Assembly: GCA_002150815.3 (NCBI GenBank) | Contig: NDFF03000142.1 | Span: 1 to 54,059 of the forward strand | Length of the DNA stretch: 54,059 bases | Reading direction: 5' to 3' | DNA from: Grammothele lineata | Lineage: Eukaryota > Basidiomycota > Agaricomycetes > Polyporales > Polyporaceae | Part shown: positions 34,145 to 46,170 of the stretch, piece after piece | How the letters are laid out: the number at the start of each line of letters is the position of its first letter | Numbering within the stretch: the stretch's first letter is position 1 | The notes under the pieces: generated by a model | Seen by the model: the letters and a program-made list of their open reading frames with translations, nothing else | The model's database searches: none | What the model was told of the DNA's origin: nothing | Program-made: the position numbers and the translations under genes

Positions 34145-37100
34145 ATGTCTCATCAGGTACTTACATGAGCATAACACTGCGTGCAGGAAAGGGCTGACCA
34201 TGGGCGCGCGTCGTGCCACCTAGCCCACAGCCGCGTCGTCTTCCAAGGGAAAAGGCAAGGCGAGAAAGGTCTTCAAAAGTCCCGAGGAAGTCCTCTCCTC
34301 TGGAGAAGAAGGGGAACGGCTCTCGGAGCCGGAGCCGGAGTCGAAGCCGAAGAAGAAACGAGCGACGAAGGAGGAGAAGGAGGCGGCGGAGCAGGCGGTG
34401 CAGAAGGAGATCGACGAGGAGCTGGAGAAAGCGTCCAAGGTCTTCGCCGAGGCCAAGGCTTCCGGTAAGGTCCCCGTCATCGCCCGCGCTGCAGCGGCCG
34501 CGGAGAAGACTCTGCGCGAGCGCGCTCAGGCCTTCTACACCGGCGACGTCATCCTCCCCTTGGGTCCCGGCTCGGGCGTCGAACTCCTCCCCGGCTTCAG
34601 GAACAACCGCACCGAGATGCCCCAGCACTGGCGGAACATCGGCACGGACATGGCGCTCAACAGCGTCCTCGACGACGAGTTCCCGATGACCGTCATCGGC
34701 AACCCGGACGACTTCGCGGAAGGCGTGCTCAAGATGGACGCCGGGCCGGGTGAGGCGGTGTTTGCGAAGTGGAAGGACGACAAGAAGACGCACCGGTTCC
34801 ACAAGGTGGCGGGCCACCATCGGTTCATGGGTCTGACGTACGGGCGGGAGCTGATGACGAAGAAGATCACGGCGCTGGTGAAGGAGAGGCACGAGATCGA
34901 GGAGGGGAAGGGCGAGCCTGGACGGACGGAGGCCCAGGTGTTGGCGGAGCTGGAGGACGCGGAGACGCGCTTGGCGCGTCTGAAGATGTACCGGGTGCGT
35001 TTGTATCGGATCGGTAAGTTGGAGTGGTTGTCGCGCGCACGGAAACTGACGTGTATACGGGCGAGCAGACACGCCGGCGACAATCCAGGACTACCTCGCA
35101 CGGAACGCCACGGTGTCTCAGGAGGCGGAGAAGACGCCCGAGGCGATGTGGAGGCAGGTGCGGGAGGTCACGGAGTTCCTAGAGCAGAACGCGGAGGAGG
35201 TTGAGCGGAACGCGGTGACGGACGAGCAGGAGGGTGAGACGAGCGAGCAGGATGCGGGGACCGGGAAGGAGGGTGCGGTGACCGGGAAGGAGGGCGCGGA
35301 GAGCGGGAAGGAGGGTGCGGAGAGCGGGAAGGAAGGTCCGGGGACAGGGAAGGAAGACGTGGAGGCCAAGCCAGTCAAGAGGCTCCCGCAGGGCCCTTGG
35401 GAGGACGGGTGGGAGACGGAAGTCGTCGTGCCGGTGGTAGGGCCGAACTCCCAGGGCGGCAAGAACACCGGGCTGCGCTCGCTGTTCAACGTGTCGGCGG
35501 CGTGGCGGCTGATGTCGCACGTCGCGCCGATCCCGTACTACCAGGACGAGCGCGTCTTGCCGATGTCGTTGATGCGCAAGATGCACAACGAGGTCGGGGT
35601 GGATAAACAGATCGCGGGCTACGTTAGTCTCACTTGAGCTTTGTCATTATAACGCTAACTGGACTCGTTCTTGCGCAGATGTGGAGCGCGGTCGTGGACC
35701 TCCACTTCGAGGCTTTGCATTTTCTGACCACGTTTCAGTCATGGCCCTCCACCCAAACGGAGGAGTTGGCCGATTTCGAGAAGCTCCTCCACCGGTCGCG
35801 CGACTTTTGGATGTTTGACGTAAACCCCGAAGAGTCCGGAGATCCCGCTTCCTGGGTGCCAGAGGGGTTGTACGATGCGATGGCGCGCGTGTACGCGACG
35901 TTCAAGGAGAGCTCGCGCGGGCGATCTAGCCCGTTCGTGTTGATGGTACCGACTATGGAGGCCCTGGAGCGCGTGTTCGTAGAGGTATTCGAAGGCTACG
36001 AAGGACCGCTCGGCGTCCGAACGAACGTTCAGTACAAACGCCTGTGGAGAGAATACATAAAGCGCGCGACGGAGGTCTGCGTCAACGCTTGGACGGCCCA
36101 GGCGGCGGAGATTAAGGCGTACAAGGCGGAGAGCGATGACTTGATCGCGCTGGAGCAGGCGCCGCACAAGTGGGCGTTCTACGAGATGTTGCAGCGCAGG
36201 AGCGTGCTGCCGTTGCTGCCAGTGCCCACGGCGAGTGTCGTTCGGAGGCTGGCAGCACAGGTGACGGGCATGGAGTGGGGCGTTTACTCGGTAAGTGCGC
36301 ATGCTCTTTGATTTGAAGCGGGCGAGCGGAAAGCCGCCCACCTGTACGGGCGAGCGGGAACCCGCGCACCCGAGCACTCGTACGGGCGAGCGGAAACCCG
36401 CGCACCCGGGCACTCGTGCGGGCGAGCGGAAACCCGCGCGCCCGTACACTCGTGCGGGCGAGCGGAAACCCGCTCAGCCTTGTATGCGACGCGGCATCCG
36501 CAGAGTCAAGGGGGTACGCTGACATTCCCTCTAGGTCGCCCGTTGGTTGCAGCCTGCCGGAGAGATTCTCCTTCGCACCAGGTCCATTGAGGCGTACGAC
36601 TTTGCGGGGATTATCGAGCAGACGGTCCTGCGTTCGCCCACGCTGCACAAGAATGGCTTCGTGCGCGCCATGGCAAGTGTCCCACTTTTATTATTCACTT
36701 GCCACACAATCTGATGACAACTTTGCAGGCTTGGGACTTGCTCCTCGATTCCACACCGCAGCTGACTGGGCTTCACGTCCTCGTTGAGCCTACCATCACC
36801 GATGAGCACCGTGCGTTCCTAGGGACGAAGCGCAAGACGCTCGAGGACTTGTACCTCCAATTCTCGGGTTTCGCCAACCCAGGGGGGTCCTCCAAAGCCT
36901 CGCACGATGCGAAGAGCTCTGCGTGGATAGGGCTGGTCGGTTTCCAGTGGACGGCCGAAGAATTCAAGAAGTGGGAGCTGGACGAGGTCCGCTCGCACAT
37001 CCGTGCGGCGTTGATCTGTGACGACGACAGGGTCGGTTCCAGCAAGGCTCGAGCGGGAACGGCGAGGGGGCGCGTCCGTCAGCTCGCGAACCAGCGCGGC

Positions 37101-39743
37101 AGGTTCACCGACGAGGCCCTCAAGAAGCACCCCCTCCTCCTTCTCGCCCAGCCCCTCCTCCCCTTCTGCGACGCCTTTGGCGCCAAGGACAACCGCGACT
37201 CGACCGCGAACGCCCTAACCATGATCCTCGTTTATGTCCAGCATCTCTACGAGCGGACGTGCCTGCCGACATTCCACATGGACCTTGCCCGTTTCTTTCG
37301 CGAGGATGTCCTGCAGCTAATGCGGTACCTCTCCATCCCCTCCCGCCTGCCCGCCGATCGCGTACCCGCGGGTGAAGATCCAGAGTCTCTGTTCCTCGTG
37401 TTCCACTTCTGGGACACGTTCACACGGGACGCCTGGCTCAAGAACGTCGACCCGCCCGTCGGCTACGACCTCCGGCTGACGACAGCGGAGAACATCCTCG
37501 ACAAGCGGCGGACGACCCAGATGGCGCAGGGTCTGCGGGGAGATGCGGTGAAGATGCTGCAGGGGATCATGCAGACCCCTCTCGCGTACCAATCCATCGA
37601 CGTCCTCAGGCAGGAGGGCGGCAAGCTCAAGGTGCGACCGGTCGCTGGTGCGGTGGACCCCGACGTGCATGAAGCGGCGTTGGGGCTCGTGAAGGTGAGC
37701 AGGTTTCTGCCTCGACGGGAAGGAGCCTCGATGGGAAGGAGTCGCGCGTCGGAGCGAATGCTCGCGAGATACCTCGGGCGGGCGGTGTTCCACGCATCCG
37801 ATGTGTGGGGAGCGCCCGTTGGGAGTGAGCGGAGGTCTGCGCGGTCCTGCGGTATCGGGTGGGTGGTGCACGCGCGAGCGAGCGGGAGTCCGCGCGGTCG
37901 AGCGAGAGGTTGCCGTGCGAGCAAAGCTCGATCGCGCGGAATCCCGCCTGCCCGCGCGAAACCCCACCGATCCCCTTTCTTTCGACTCTGCATGCCAACG
38001 CGCCGACTGAATGTCTTATTTTCTGCAGGCTTTGGAAAAGTCCTTCAACTACCACATGCACATGCAATCGGGCGAGGGAAAGGCAAAGGAGCCGTACATC
38101 GCACCCGTCGGCCACCCCGAGTACCTTAGCCTCGGCGTGTCCCTGAGTGAGCCCGCGCCGCGGTCGAACCACCACCACTTCACCATGTCGCAATTCCAGG
38201 TGGAGGACCCCCTCGGCTATGAGCTCTACCGGGCCGAGGCCAAGCGCCTCTCCTTGCGAATTCCCCCGGTCTTCGACGAGGAGTTCACCGCAGACATGAA
38301 GTTGCCGCAACAGGTGAGACGTGCACGGGAGGAGCGCGATAACGCGAGCCCACAGCGCGCGCGCAAGGAACGTTCCCTCGCCGAGCGCGAGAAAGCCAAG
38401 ATCAGGGAGCGGTTCACGAAGAGCGTCGCCGAGGACGTCGAGGTGGAGCGGAAACGCAAGGCAGTGGAGGAGCGCGAGGCGCGTCATACCGCTCGCGCAG
38501 ATCAGGAGCGCGCGCCGAAGAAGCGGACGCTCCGCTCGCGGCGCCCTGAGGCCTCGCGCCCTCATGCATCGACGTCGGCGCGTAAGGGCTCTGAAAAGGG
38601 CACTGAGGGCAGCGAGGACGCCGAGGACAGCGAGGACGAAGCGGCCGCCGGTGAGCACGCCGTGAGCACGGCAGCACGGAAGGGCAAGGAGCGCGCTACT
38701 CTCCCTAATCCTGCCGCTCTCACCCCTTCCCGCGCCGCTGTCACCAAGCCCACCCCTCCCGCCCGTTCACGCGATGCTCTCGTCACCAAGAAGCGCACCC
38801 AACTCTCCGTACACAAAGCGCGCAGGCCGATTGCGAGTATGGTGGCTAGCAATGCCCGTAGGCCGCCACCAGGAGTGGATTCCTCTAGGTTAGTTAAGGG
38901 CGCTGACGATGACGATGACGAGGACGATGACCTGTCCTCGCACTCGTCCAACGAGCACGGGTGGGAGCAGTCCCCCAATGCCACCCGCAGTCCGAAAGCG
39001 GACACTCAGGTGAGTTTACTCGGTGCGCGTACATTCTTCAGCTCACGAAAACCCAGCACCCGGAGATGGAGGATCCCATGGACATCGACAAGGGCAACGG
39101 GGCCGGTCAGAGGACCGATGAAGAGGAGATCGAGCGCAACCTCCGGACCGGACGGGACACCGTGAGCGATGAGGAGCGCGACCTGCGAGACCGCTCTGAA
39201 CCGCGTCCCTCGCACGTCGCCTCTCGGGCTCCTTTGCCCAGTCTGCGACCGCGGTCGGAAGGCACAGTCGGTAGGTCTCTCATTTGCCTTGCACGGCCGT
39301 GCGGGCTTCCGCTCAGTCGAGGTTGAGGTTGGCTCGGGCGCGCGGGCTGCCGCCCACCCGAGCTTGCTGCATATGCCGCGGGTGAGCGGAATTCCGCGCG
39401 CCCGCGCATGCTGTTCTTTTGCCCCGCCCCCTTTACATTTTACTTACGCACCTGTTATCCGTCAGGGCACACCGTGAAGCGGAAAGGTGAGGCCGCTGAG
39501 CTGTCCGGATCTCCCGAACGCAAGGACAAGACGGACCGTCCCGCTACAAAGCGGCTTCGCAGGTCACCCGAGACGGAGGTTCCCAATCCGCACGTCGCTG
39601 GTCCGTCCTTCGCTGTGCCCAGATCTCAGAGGGTATACAGCCGTCGCAACCGCACCGGCAACTATGGTGTGAGGGGTTTCCCGCAAGTGCACGAACGCTC
39701 GCCCTCGCCCAATGCGAGCGGCACGGCCGGACCTTCCCAGTAA
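34145..39743 (+). CDS. Copy 6, long class: intact large unknown protein with ParB-like domain
   Basis: Exons: 34145-34156, 34224-35013, 35069-35622, 35679-36290, 36535-36672, 36729-37694, 38029-39009, 39057-39270, 39466-39743; 4545 nt, 1514 aa. This is the best intact reference for the long class and shows the empty insertion site of the copy 4 transposon. The ParB-like region includes FPMTVIGNPDDFAEG and VAGHHR (199-204). Exons 2 and 3 are nearly identical to copy 4, exon 4 is not. Exon 7 has PYIAPVGHPEYL, DPLGYELY, then a long Arg/Glu/Lys helix and a DDDDEDDD run. The last exon has HTVKRKGEAAELSG and KRLRRS. The intron after exon 5 starts with GC instead of GT (ATG|GCAAGT at 36673), and the intron after exon 3 starts GTTAGT. 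Palindrome introns: 36291-36534, 37695-38028, 39271-39465. Function unknown. Confidence 0.82.
35260..35364 (+). repeat. In-frame 21-nt coding repeat, five units (copy 6)
   Basis: Same GKEG heptad repeat as in copy 4 with one unit fewer; the frame is preserved. Confidence 0.85.
36314..36473. repeat. Tandem GC palindromes, about 35-bp period, intron 4 of copy 6
   Basis: Four to five units of the form GGGCGAGCGGAAACCCGCGC separated by CACTCGT[AG]C-type linkers. The intron has grown mainly by copying this unit. Confidence 0.8.
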
Positions 39744-40305
39744 GCGAAGCTGGGTAATACGGCCAGCTGCCACGCCTCCCTCTGTCGCTTTTTCGTCTTC
39801 TGTAGTACCCATTGCTTTGTCCCGGGGCCCCTGCTCCCGTCTTGTACCATACCTTTTCGCGCTTGGACGCTTGTATACTCCTCCCCGAGGCCGGGTGCTG
39901 TTGGACTTTGTATTGCTATGTAAATCTTTGTACTCCTAATCAGTGTCGAATTAATGGTCCCTTCAAAAGCCTCCCGTAGCGGCTCTCCAGCTTGATGATG
40001 ACGGTGGTTGTGTCTATAAGGATAATCCTACAGGCAAGCATCGTGATCGCATCAATCTGCGCAACTCATGGGTCCTGTCGTAGGATCGCGCGGTGAACCG
40101 CGCAGTCGGATTGGCTGAGTTCGGACGCACCGCAGGCCGCGAGGTCGAAAGCTCTGCGATGAAGGTGTGACCACAGTTCAGTCGAGTGCACCAAGGCAAC
40201 TGCATATGATTCTCGGAATGGATGTGCGCACGACGTCGTTTATAATATTGTACACGGTAAACGGATCACGTATTCGAAATCGGCATGAACGGCTGAAAGC
40301 TTTCC
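39744..40305. other. Convergent intergenic region, copies 6 and 7
   Basis: Both flanking genes end here (copy 6 on +, copy 7 on -). One GC palindrome lies at 40085-40109. No gene or other repeat seen. Confidence 0.6.
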
Positions 40306-43300
40306 TCAACCACGCCGCTCTCGGCCGGACTTGGGCGTAGACCCCGCATGAAGCGACGAGCCTTTGAGCTTAGCGGGAGGGTGCGAACGACCCGTCGGCG
40401 CAGAAGGTCCGGCGACCGATGTGCTTGGCTCAGTGCGAGACGGATCACTGCTGAGTGTGGGTCCAGCACGACCGTGAGGGCGCATAGATGAGCTACGGGA
40501 GGAGGGGCGTGCATTGATTATGGCGTCGAACGTGGCCGCGGTGTCACCGGGAGTGACGGGGAGACTGAGCATGCTCCCAATGGCCATCCTGTTTCGCTTG
40601 TGCGCTCGACGACGGGGGCCGACTTTGCTCTCGGGGGACGAAAGCGCGGCTTGCTCGCGGGTGCGCTTTGCGGGCTCCTCGTCGTCGTCTAGAGTGCGTG
40701 AAATCAGAACGGTCGTATCGAGGACAGCCTGCGGACAAATGCGTGAAAAGCGACCTACCGAAAAGAGTGAAGGTCTGGTCATTATGCGAGCGTTGCGTAG
40801 GTGGAAGCTGGGTACCGGGGTCGGAATCTGACAGAGGACGTGAGCACGAAGCTGGCCGAAACCTAGACCGGGCGGAATCCCGCGCGATCGGACATTTGTG
40901 GAGCGAGTGCGACTGCGCGGCCGTCCGCGCGGCCGACCACGTGCACTAACCCTAAGTGGCCAACCGCTGGCGCGCTCGAGAGGGTGTAGTGAAAAAGAAC
41001 AGGTTGCACGCACCGAGAGATACGGAGACCGGCACGTCCTCACGGTTGTCGGGGCGAGTGGGGGACGCGAGGTTAGCGACAAGTCGGCTGAGCCTATCGA
41101 TCTCCCCTAGGCCATTGCCTCCTGGCTCGTCTTTCGAGGTGGGCAGCAGAGATCGGTCGCTGTGTGCCGGAGCGGGGGGCCTACGACCAACCGAATCTGA
41201 AGAGTCGGAGGATGGTTCGGAAGAGGACGTCGAGGCGTCCGAGTCGTCACGGCTGTAGGGCTGCCACGGCTTCTTCACCTGCGCTGGCTTGGGAGAAACC
41301 TGGGGTTGTAGAGGAAGTCGGGCTGCACGCGCAGGTGGGTCAAGTCTCTCCAGTGAAGAAGTGAGGGCAAGAGGAGGGAAAGAGGCTGATAGAGCGGGAG
41401 GTTCGCTCATCAGTTCGCTCATCGGTTCGTTCGCCACGGCGTCCGAGTGAGCGATAGCAGGGGACGAGGTGCGAACGGGGCTCTTGACGGGGTCGGGGTC
41501 GCGCATCTGAATATCCTCGTCGCCGTCATCTTCGCTATCGTCCTCCACGCTGTGATCCACGCCGCTGTGATCGTCGTCGCTCGAACTGACGTAAATCTTC
41601 GCTGGGGCCTTGCCTTTGCTCGAGGTAGTAGCACCGGCATCCCGCTTCTGGCTTGTCTCGGAGTCGGGACCCTCAGCCTCGACATCTTCGTCCTCCGTGA
41701 CGTTGGATTCCTCTTCGAGGCAAGCGAGCTCCTCTCGCACCCGTTGCGGCAACCACACCTCTTCAGGGTATGGGGGGCTGTCCAGCACTCCGGGCACGGG
41801 GACGTCGAGCGCCGCGGCATCCTCGAGGTATCGCTCGTAACCTTCGGGATCCTCCTCCCTGAAGTCGCTGATGGAGTGAAAGTGGGCCTTCGACCGCACT
41901 GCCGCTGGGGCCACAGCCGTGCCGAGGGACCAGTAATCGCTCTGGCCCTCGGGAGCAATGTATGGTGTGTCCCCGCCCAACCACTGGTGGATCAGAAAGT
42001 TGCTGTTTCTCTCGACAACCTATGAGATCGGGTCAGTCAGTCTTGCCATGAACGTGCGACGCCCTTGGGGGACATCTCCGACTGGGCGGGATTCCGCGCG
42101 ACCGAGCGGGATTCCGCGCGCCCGAGCGGGATTCCGCGCGCTCGAGCGCCCGAGCGCTCCATCCCTAGTCCACACGTCCGATACGATATCCCTTCGGGTG
42201 CGCGGCGGACCGCCCACTCCAGCCGACGCTGCACCCCCTCGCCGGTGCGGCTGTAGTCTCAGTCGAAAACACGCAGGGCTCACCTTGTGCAGCTGCACGA
42301 GCAGTTGTTGGAATTCAGGATCGAGGGTCCCGGGCGTCCCCCGCATGACGATCCTACCCTCGCCATCCTTCACGTACTCTACCGACTGGTATGCCGCTGG
42401 CATACGCTGAACCGCCTCCAGCCCTTTGACCGTGCTCGTCAAAAGGTCCTGCTTGATATTTCGAAGCTGCCAGCGCTGAATGACGGTCTCCGGCTCCTTG
42501 TCGCTCAGGTTATCGTATCCGGCGATGGGCTCGGTTTGGAGGTGGCGTGCTAAAGAGAAAGTGTCCCAAAAGCAAAAGTACAGGCAGTCCTTGTTCGGAT
42601 TCGAAGGCCCGCGAAGCCGTCGTCCGTACGGGGCCTCCGGGTCCTTATCGGAGGTGGGCAGGGTCCTAGGATACATCATGGACCGCATGAAGTGCGCTAT
42701 GTCCCGACGGAAGTCCTGCACAAAACCCAGGTGCATCAGAGGGGCCAGGTCTGCGGTGAAGTGCCTGTCGATGTAGAAGAGATAAATCGACGCAGCGTTT
42801 GCGAGCAACTCCGGGTCTGCTTCATTGCTGGATAAACAGAGAGAAGTAAGGAGGGGGATGGTCATCTCCAAAATCGGATGTTCTTCGTAGGCTCGTTGGG
42901 GGAGCGCTGCCTCTTGTAAGCCTATCTCACGGACGGCCGCCTTTCCTTGGCCTTCTCTCGTCGTCGTCGATGTCCGATCATAGAAGTCGTTGATGTCCAT
43001 CCAGGAAGCCCAAAGGTAGCTCCGGATGTCGTCGACTCGCAGCTCCGCGTGCTTCTCCTCCGTCCACTCGAAGCCTACCAGCCCAACCCACGGCCGGTCC
43101 TTGGCCACGCCCCCCTTGTCGCTCGAGTGCTCCAGCCTGGTGACGTATCGAGAGTTCTGCCGATAGATGGCGTCGAATTCCTCCATCTTCGCCCCAATGA
43201 GGGAGCGGTGCGCATCCGTTAGCCTTGGCTCGACGAGCACGTGAAGGGCGCGTAGATGAGTGATGTAGCTCATGATAAAGTTCCACACCTACGTCCTTGT

Positions 43301-45562
43301 TAGCGACGGAAACTAGAACTCGAACGATCCACGTCTCACCTGGCCCAAGTGGAAGCCGTGTATACGACCCCGGTGAGTCATCGAGTGCTCCAACACACTG
43401 GCAAAATCGTACACTTGCAGAGGTTGGGTCACCATCAAGAGCTCGGCAGCTGGCTCGAACCAACGAGCCATCTGGGAGAGCTCGTCAGCGTGCGCACTGA
43501 ACGGTTTTCGAGTCTGAAAGCGATAACGGCTCTCAAACGAAGGCCAGAGGTGAGCAGCGAGCGATGCGTCTGCAGAGCGACCGCCAGGCTAGCCTGGCTC
43601 GACCGCGCGGCGTGCCGCTCGCTCGAAGATGTGACCTCGAACGCATTGTAAGATGCATTTAATAACGCACCGCATACACTCCCCACTGAACCGACAGCAC
43701 CTGTGTCGCCAGGTCCCGCAGAACGCTCGCCGTGGGGACTGGTAGCATTGGCAGCAACCCTGCCACCTGCAAAGTCACGTAGAAATGGAATTTGTGCTGG
43801 GCCGCTTGTGCTGTCACGATGTTCCATAGCTCCTGTCCGGATCGACGCATCTCCTTTACGATGTCGTCGCAGTGCTTGGTCACCATCTCCCGCGCTTCCC
43901 GTATGTAGCCGTTCCATAGGTGGGAGTACTCGTTGTTGTCGCGATCGCCTAGCAGGCCCGTATACTGCCGAAACTTTTGCCGGTACAGCTTGTCCAGTTC
44001 CTCCAGCAGCGCAGGGGGAACCATTGCCTCGCGTGTTTGTCGTTCCTTCGTGGAGGCTTTGAACATGCTGTGAATCTCGGACAGGCGCTCGGGCAACTCT
44101 GTCGGGAATGCCTTTGCGTCCGCTACAAAATCCTCTGGCGGTGACTCCGGGTCCTGCCAGTAGGCGTCTTGATGGTCCTCTAGCATCTTGAAGGTGTTGC
44201 GTTGGAACTCAGAGTCGTGGATCGAGGGCCAGTCCGTGCACTTGGTCATAAAGTTCAAGTGCTCGAGGTGGAGGCCTGCGACGGTGCTCCACATCTGCGT
44301 GTCGTGTAAATGCGTTAGCGTGCAAGTGCAGAACGGGAATTGGGGTGGCTCACGTAGCCAGCGATTTGATTGTTAGCCCTGAGGGGCTCGTGCATTCTGG
44401 ACACCGTCGACATGGGCAGCACGCGCTCGTCGTGGTAGTAGGTGAGCGGCGCGAGATGGCTCAGCATCCGCCACGCGTAGAATGAACCGAAGAGCCAACG
44501 GAACTTCTCGTCGTTTCCTCCTGGTGGCCCTATCGCCGCTGGCACGACTACTTCCTGCCAAAAGCCTTCCAAGGAAGCTAGGTCCGGCCCATCTGGAAGG
44601 GGATGGACACGTTTGGGGTTCTCCGCGTCCCTTAGGAGCATAGCTGCGATGTCCCGCGTCTGCTTCCAGAACGTTTTCGCCTGCGACTCCGCGTCTTGCA
44701 TCCCTACGCCGACCTGCCTAAGGAACGTTCGGACGTGCTCGGGCGTTTCTTCCCGTCGTAAGCACGTCAGTGGCTCTGATATCCTGCGGATGGCAAGCAC
44801 TCACTGAGACTGTACACGCGAGCGCGGTACATGCTCAGGCGCGCGAACTTCGTGCGCATGAGCGCGAGCTCCTCATCCACTTGTGCCACCGTCCTCATCG
44901 AGGCCGCGCGGGTCGCCGCGCGCCCGAGATCGTCTTCGCTGGCCTGCAACTCCTCCTTCTCCTTGACCAGCTCTCTCATTTTGTGCTTCGCGAGCTCTCG
45001 CGCGATCTCTAACCCCTTTGTGTAATGCTGGCCTGAGATGAGGCGCACGACGTGCACCTCCTGGGGGTTCCTCCACCTCACAGGGATCACCTGCCCTCGC
45101 CCCACGTCCTTCTGCGGCCCCCCGTCCACAAAGTCTGTGGGGTCAGCCAGCACCGTTATCGGGTATTCCTCCATGGCCGGATTTTCCAGCATCTGCCTCC
45201 CCAGGCGCTCCCAGTGCTCAGGGGTGTCCATGGGGTGATATCGCACCTCCAACAGCAGCTTCATCCTCACATCGTCCTCGAAACGTAGAGCCACGTCCCC
45301 GACGTAGTACTCCAAAGATTCCTGTGCCAACCCGACCTCCTCCTCTGTCACGCTCTCCGTGGTCCCTGGAAGCTTACCGGTGATCTCCGCTTCATCCACC
45401 AACCGGCCGGCCCGCGCCAGCTCCTCCTCCACCATCCTCTCCACGGTGGCTGCGACTGCGTCCTCTTCTCGTGTCTTTCCTGCCGTGCTGCTCTCCTTTG
45501 TCGGTTTTACTATTAGCACCGGCAGAAGGCCGCATATGGCCCGTACGTACCTGTTGAGACAT
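40306..45562 (-). CDS. Copy 7, divergent long-class member on the minus strand
   Basis: Exons, reading 5' to 3' on the minus strand: 45562-45547, 45479-44805, 44748-44354, 44294-43671, 43471-43340, 43288-42284, 42019-41044, 40827-40759, 40688-40306; 4275 nt, 1424 aa, frame kept throughout. The most diverged copy. The ParB-like region reads YVGDVALRFEDD, YPITVLADPTDF and ISGQHYTKGL, so the motif Arg is Tyr here. Exon 3 has LPDGPD and YYHDERVLP, exon 4 ends PVPTASVLRDL...QWGVYA, exon 5 WFEPAAEL, exon 6 WVGLVGFEW, exon 7 PYIAPEGQSDY and DPEGYERY then Ser/Asp-rich sequence. The last exon holds EEPAKRTREQAALSSPESK and a basic RRRAHKRNR. Exon 2 has 8-9 extra residues formed by a GC palindrome (44900-44928). 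Palindrome introns: 43670-43472, 42283-42020, 41043-40828. Function unknown. Confidence 0.78.
42081..42147. repeat. Three GC palindromes in tandem in intron 6 of copy 7
   Basis: GGGATTCCGCGCG units repeated with a period of about 22 bp, joined by CCGAGC linkers. The arms of neighbouring units are shared. Confidence 0.8.
44900..44928 (-). repeat. GC palindrome inside a coding exon of copy 7
   Basis: A 29-bp dyad of the dispersed family lies within exon 2 and is read in frame as LGRAATRAAS. Other long copies are 8-9 residues shorter at this point. It is the only exonic unit I found. Confidence 0.7.
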
Positions 45563-46170
45563 GCTAGTTGAAAGCTGCGATGCGATGCGTGCAGAAAACT
45601 GTGCAAAGCGAGGGAGCGAACTGTAAGGTGAGGGGGAAGCAAAAGCTCGCACGTAGGTCGGGCGGACGACGCGAACACCTTTTGCAGCATCGATCGATAA
45701 TCGGATGTGCGGGCCCTCGTTTTCAGAGCCGGAATGTTAATTGGAACTGGAATGGTAACTCTGGTCTGCACCCGCGCGGCAATCCGCGCGGTCGGACGCG
45801 CGTGCGGTACAAGGCGGATCCCCCATGAGGAAGATGGTAGATGACCGCATAGTTCACGTTCTGCGAGTAGGCTTTACAAGACTGAGCGGAATCCCGCGCG
45901 GTCTGGGCGATTGCGACACCCCTTGATCGCGCACACCACCCTAGTGGTGCTGGCACGTGTCTGTGGCACTCCCGATTGGTTGAGCCTGCTGATCCATCAA
46001 TTCACCGTTCAATTGCCGCGCGTACGTGGTTCCTTGGACGGTTCGGTTTCCATATATACGTGACTCTTTCGTGCTCATCAGCCTTCCCCCTTAGGCCTCT
46101 GCTCCCACTGCCCTCGCTCCTCTTGTTCTGCTTGCCCACTCTACGATCACACGCAGTGCCAGCCTTCACC
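45563..46170. promoter_or_regulatory. Divergent promoter region between large and small families
   Basis: The only intergenic region shared by 5' ends of both families: copy 7 reads leftward, the first small gene rightward. It contains two GC palindromes (45769-45794, 45881-45905), the minus-strand decamer, and a CATATATACG TATA-like stretch near 46051, about 120 bp before the small gene's ATG. Confidence 0.5.
45693..45702 (-). promoter_or_regulatory. Shared upstream decamer GATTATCGAT (copy 7)
   Basis: On the minus strand, starting 140 bp before the ATG at 45562. Its presence in the most diverged copy shows the element outlasts general promoter similarity. Confidence 0.6.

Larger units (their letters stand above)
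28215..39743 (+). repeat. Duplicated block B: short gene plus long gene
   Basis: Counterpart of 12230-27083, without the transposon. It contains the promoter and gene of copy 5, the intergenic region, and copy 6. Confidence 0.8.

Noticed and set aside
1257..45562. Large family as a retrotransposon or DNA transposon
   Set aside because: No reverse transcriptase, integrase, transposase or long terminal repeats; genes have many introns and individual promoters, and duplication is by tandem blocks.
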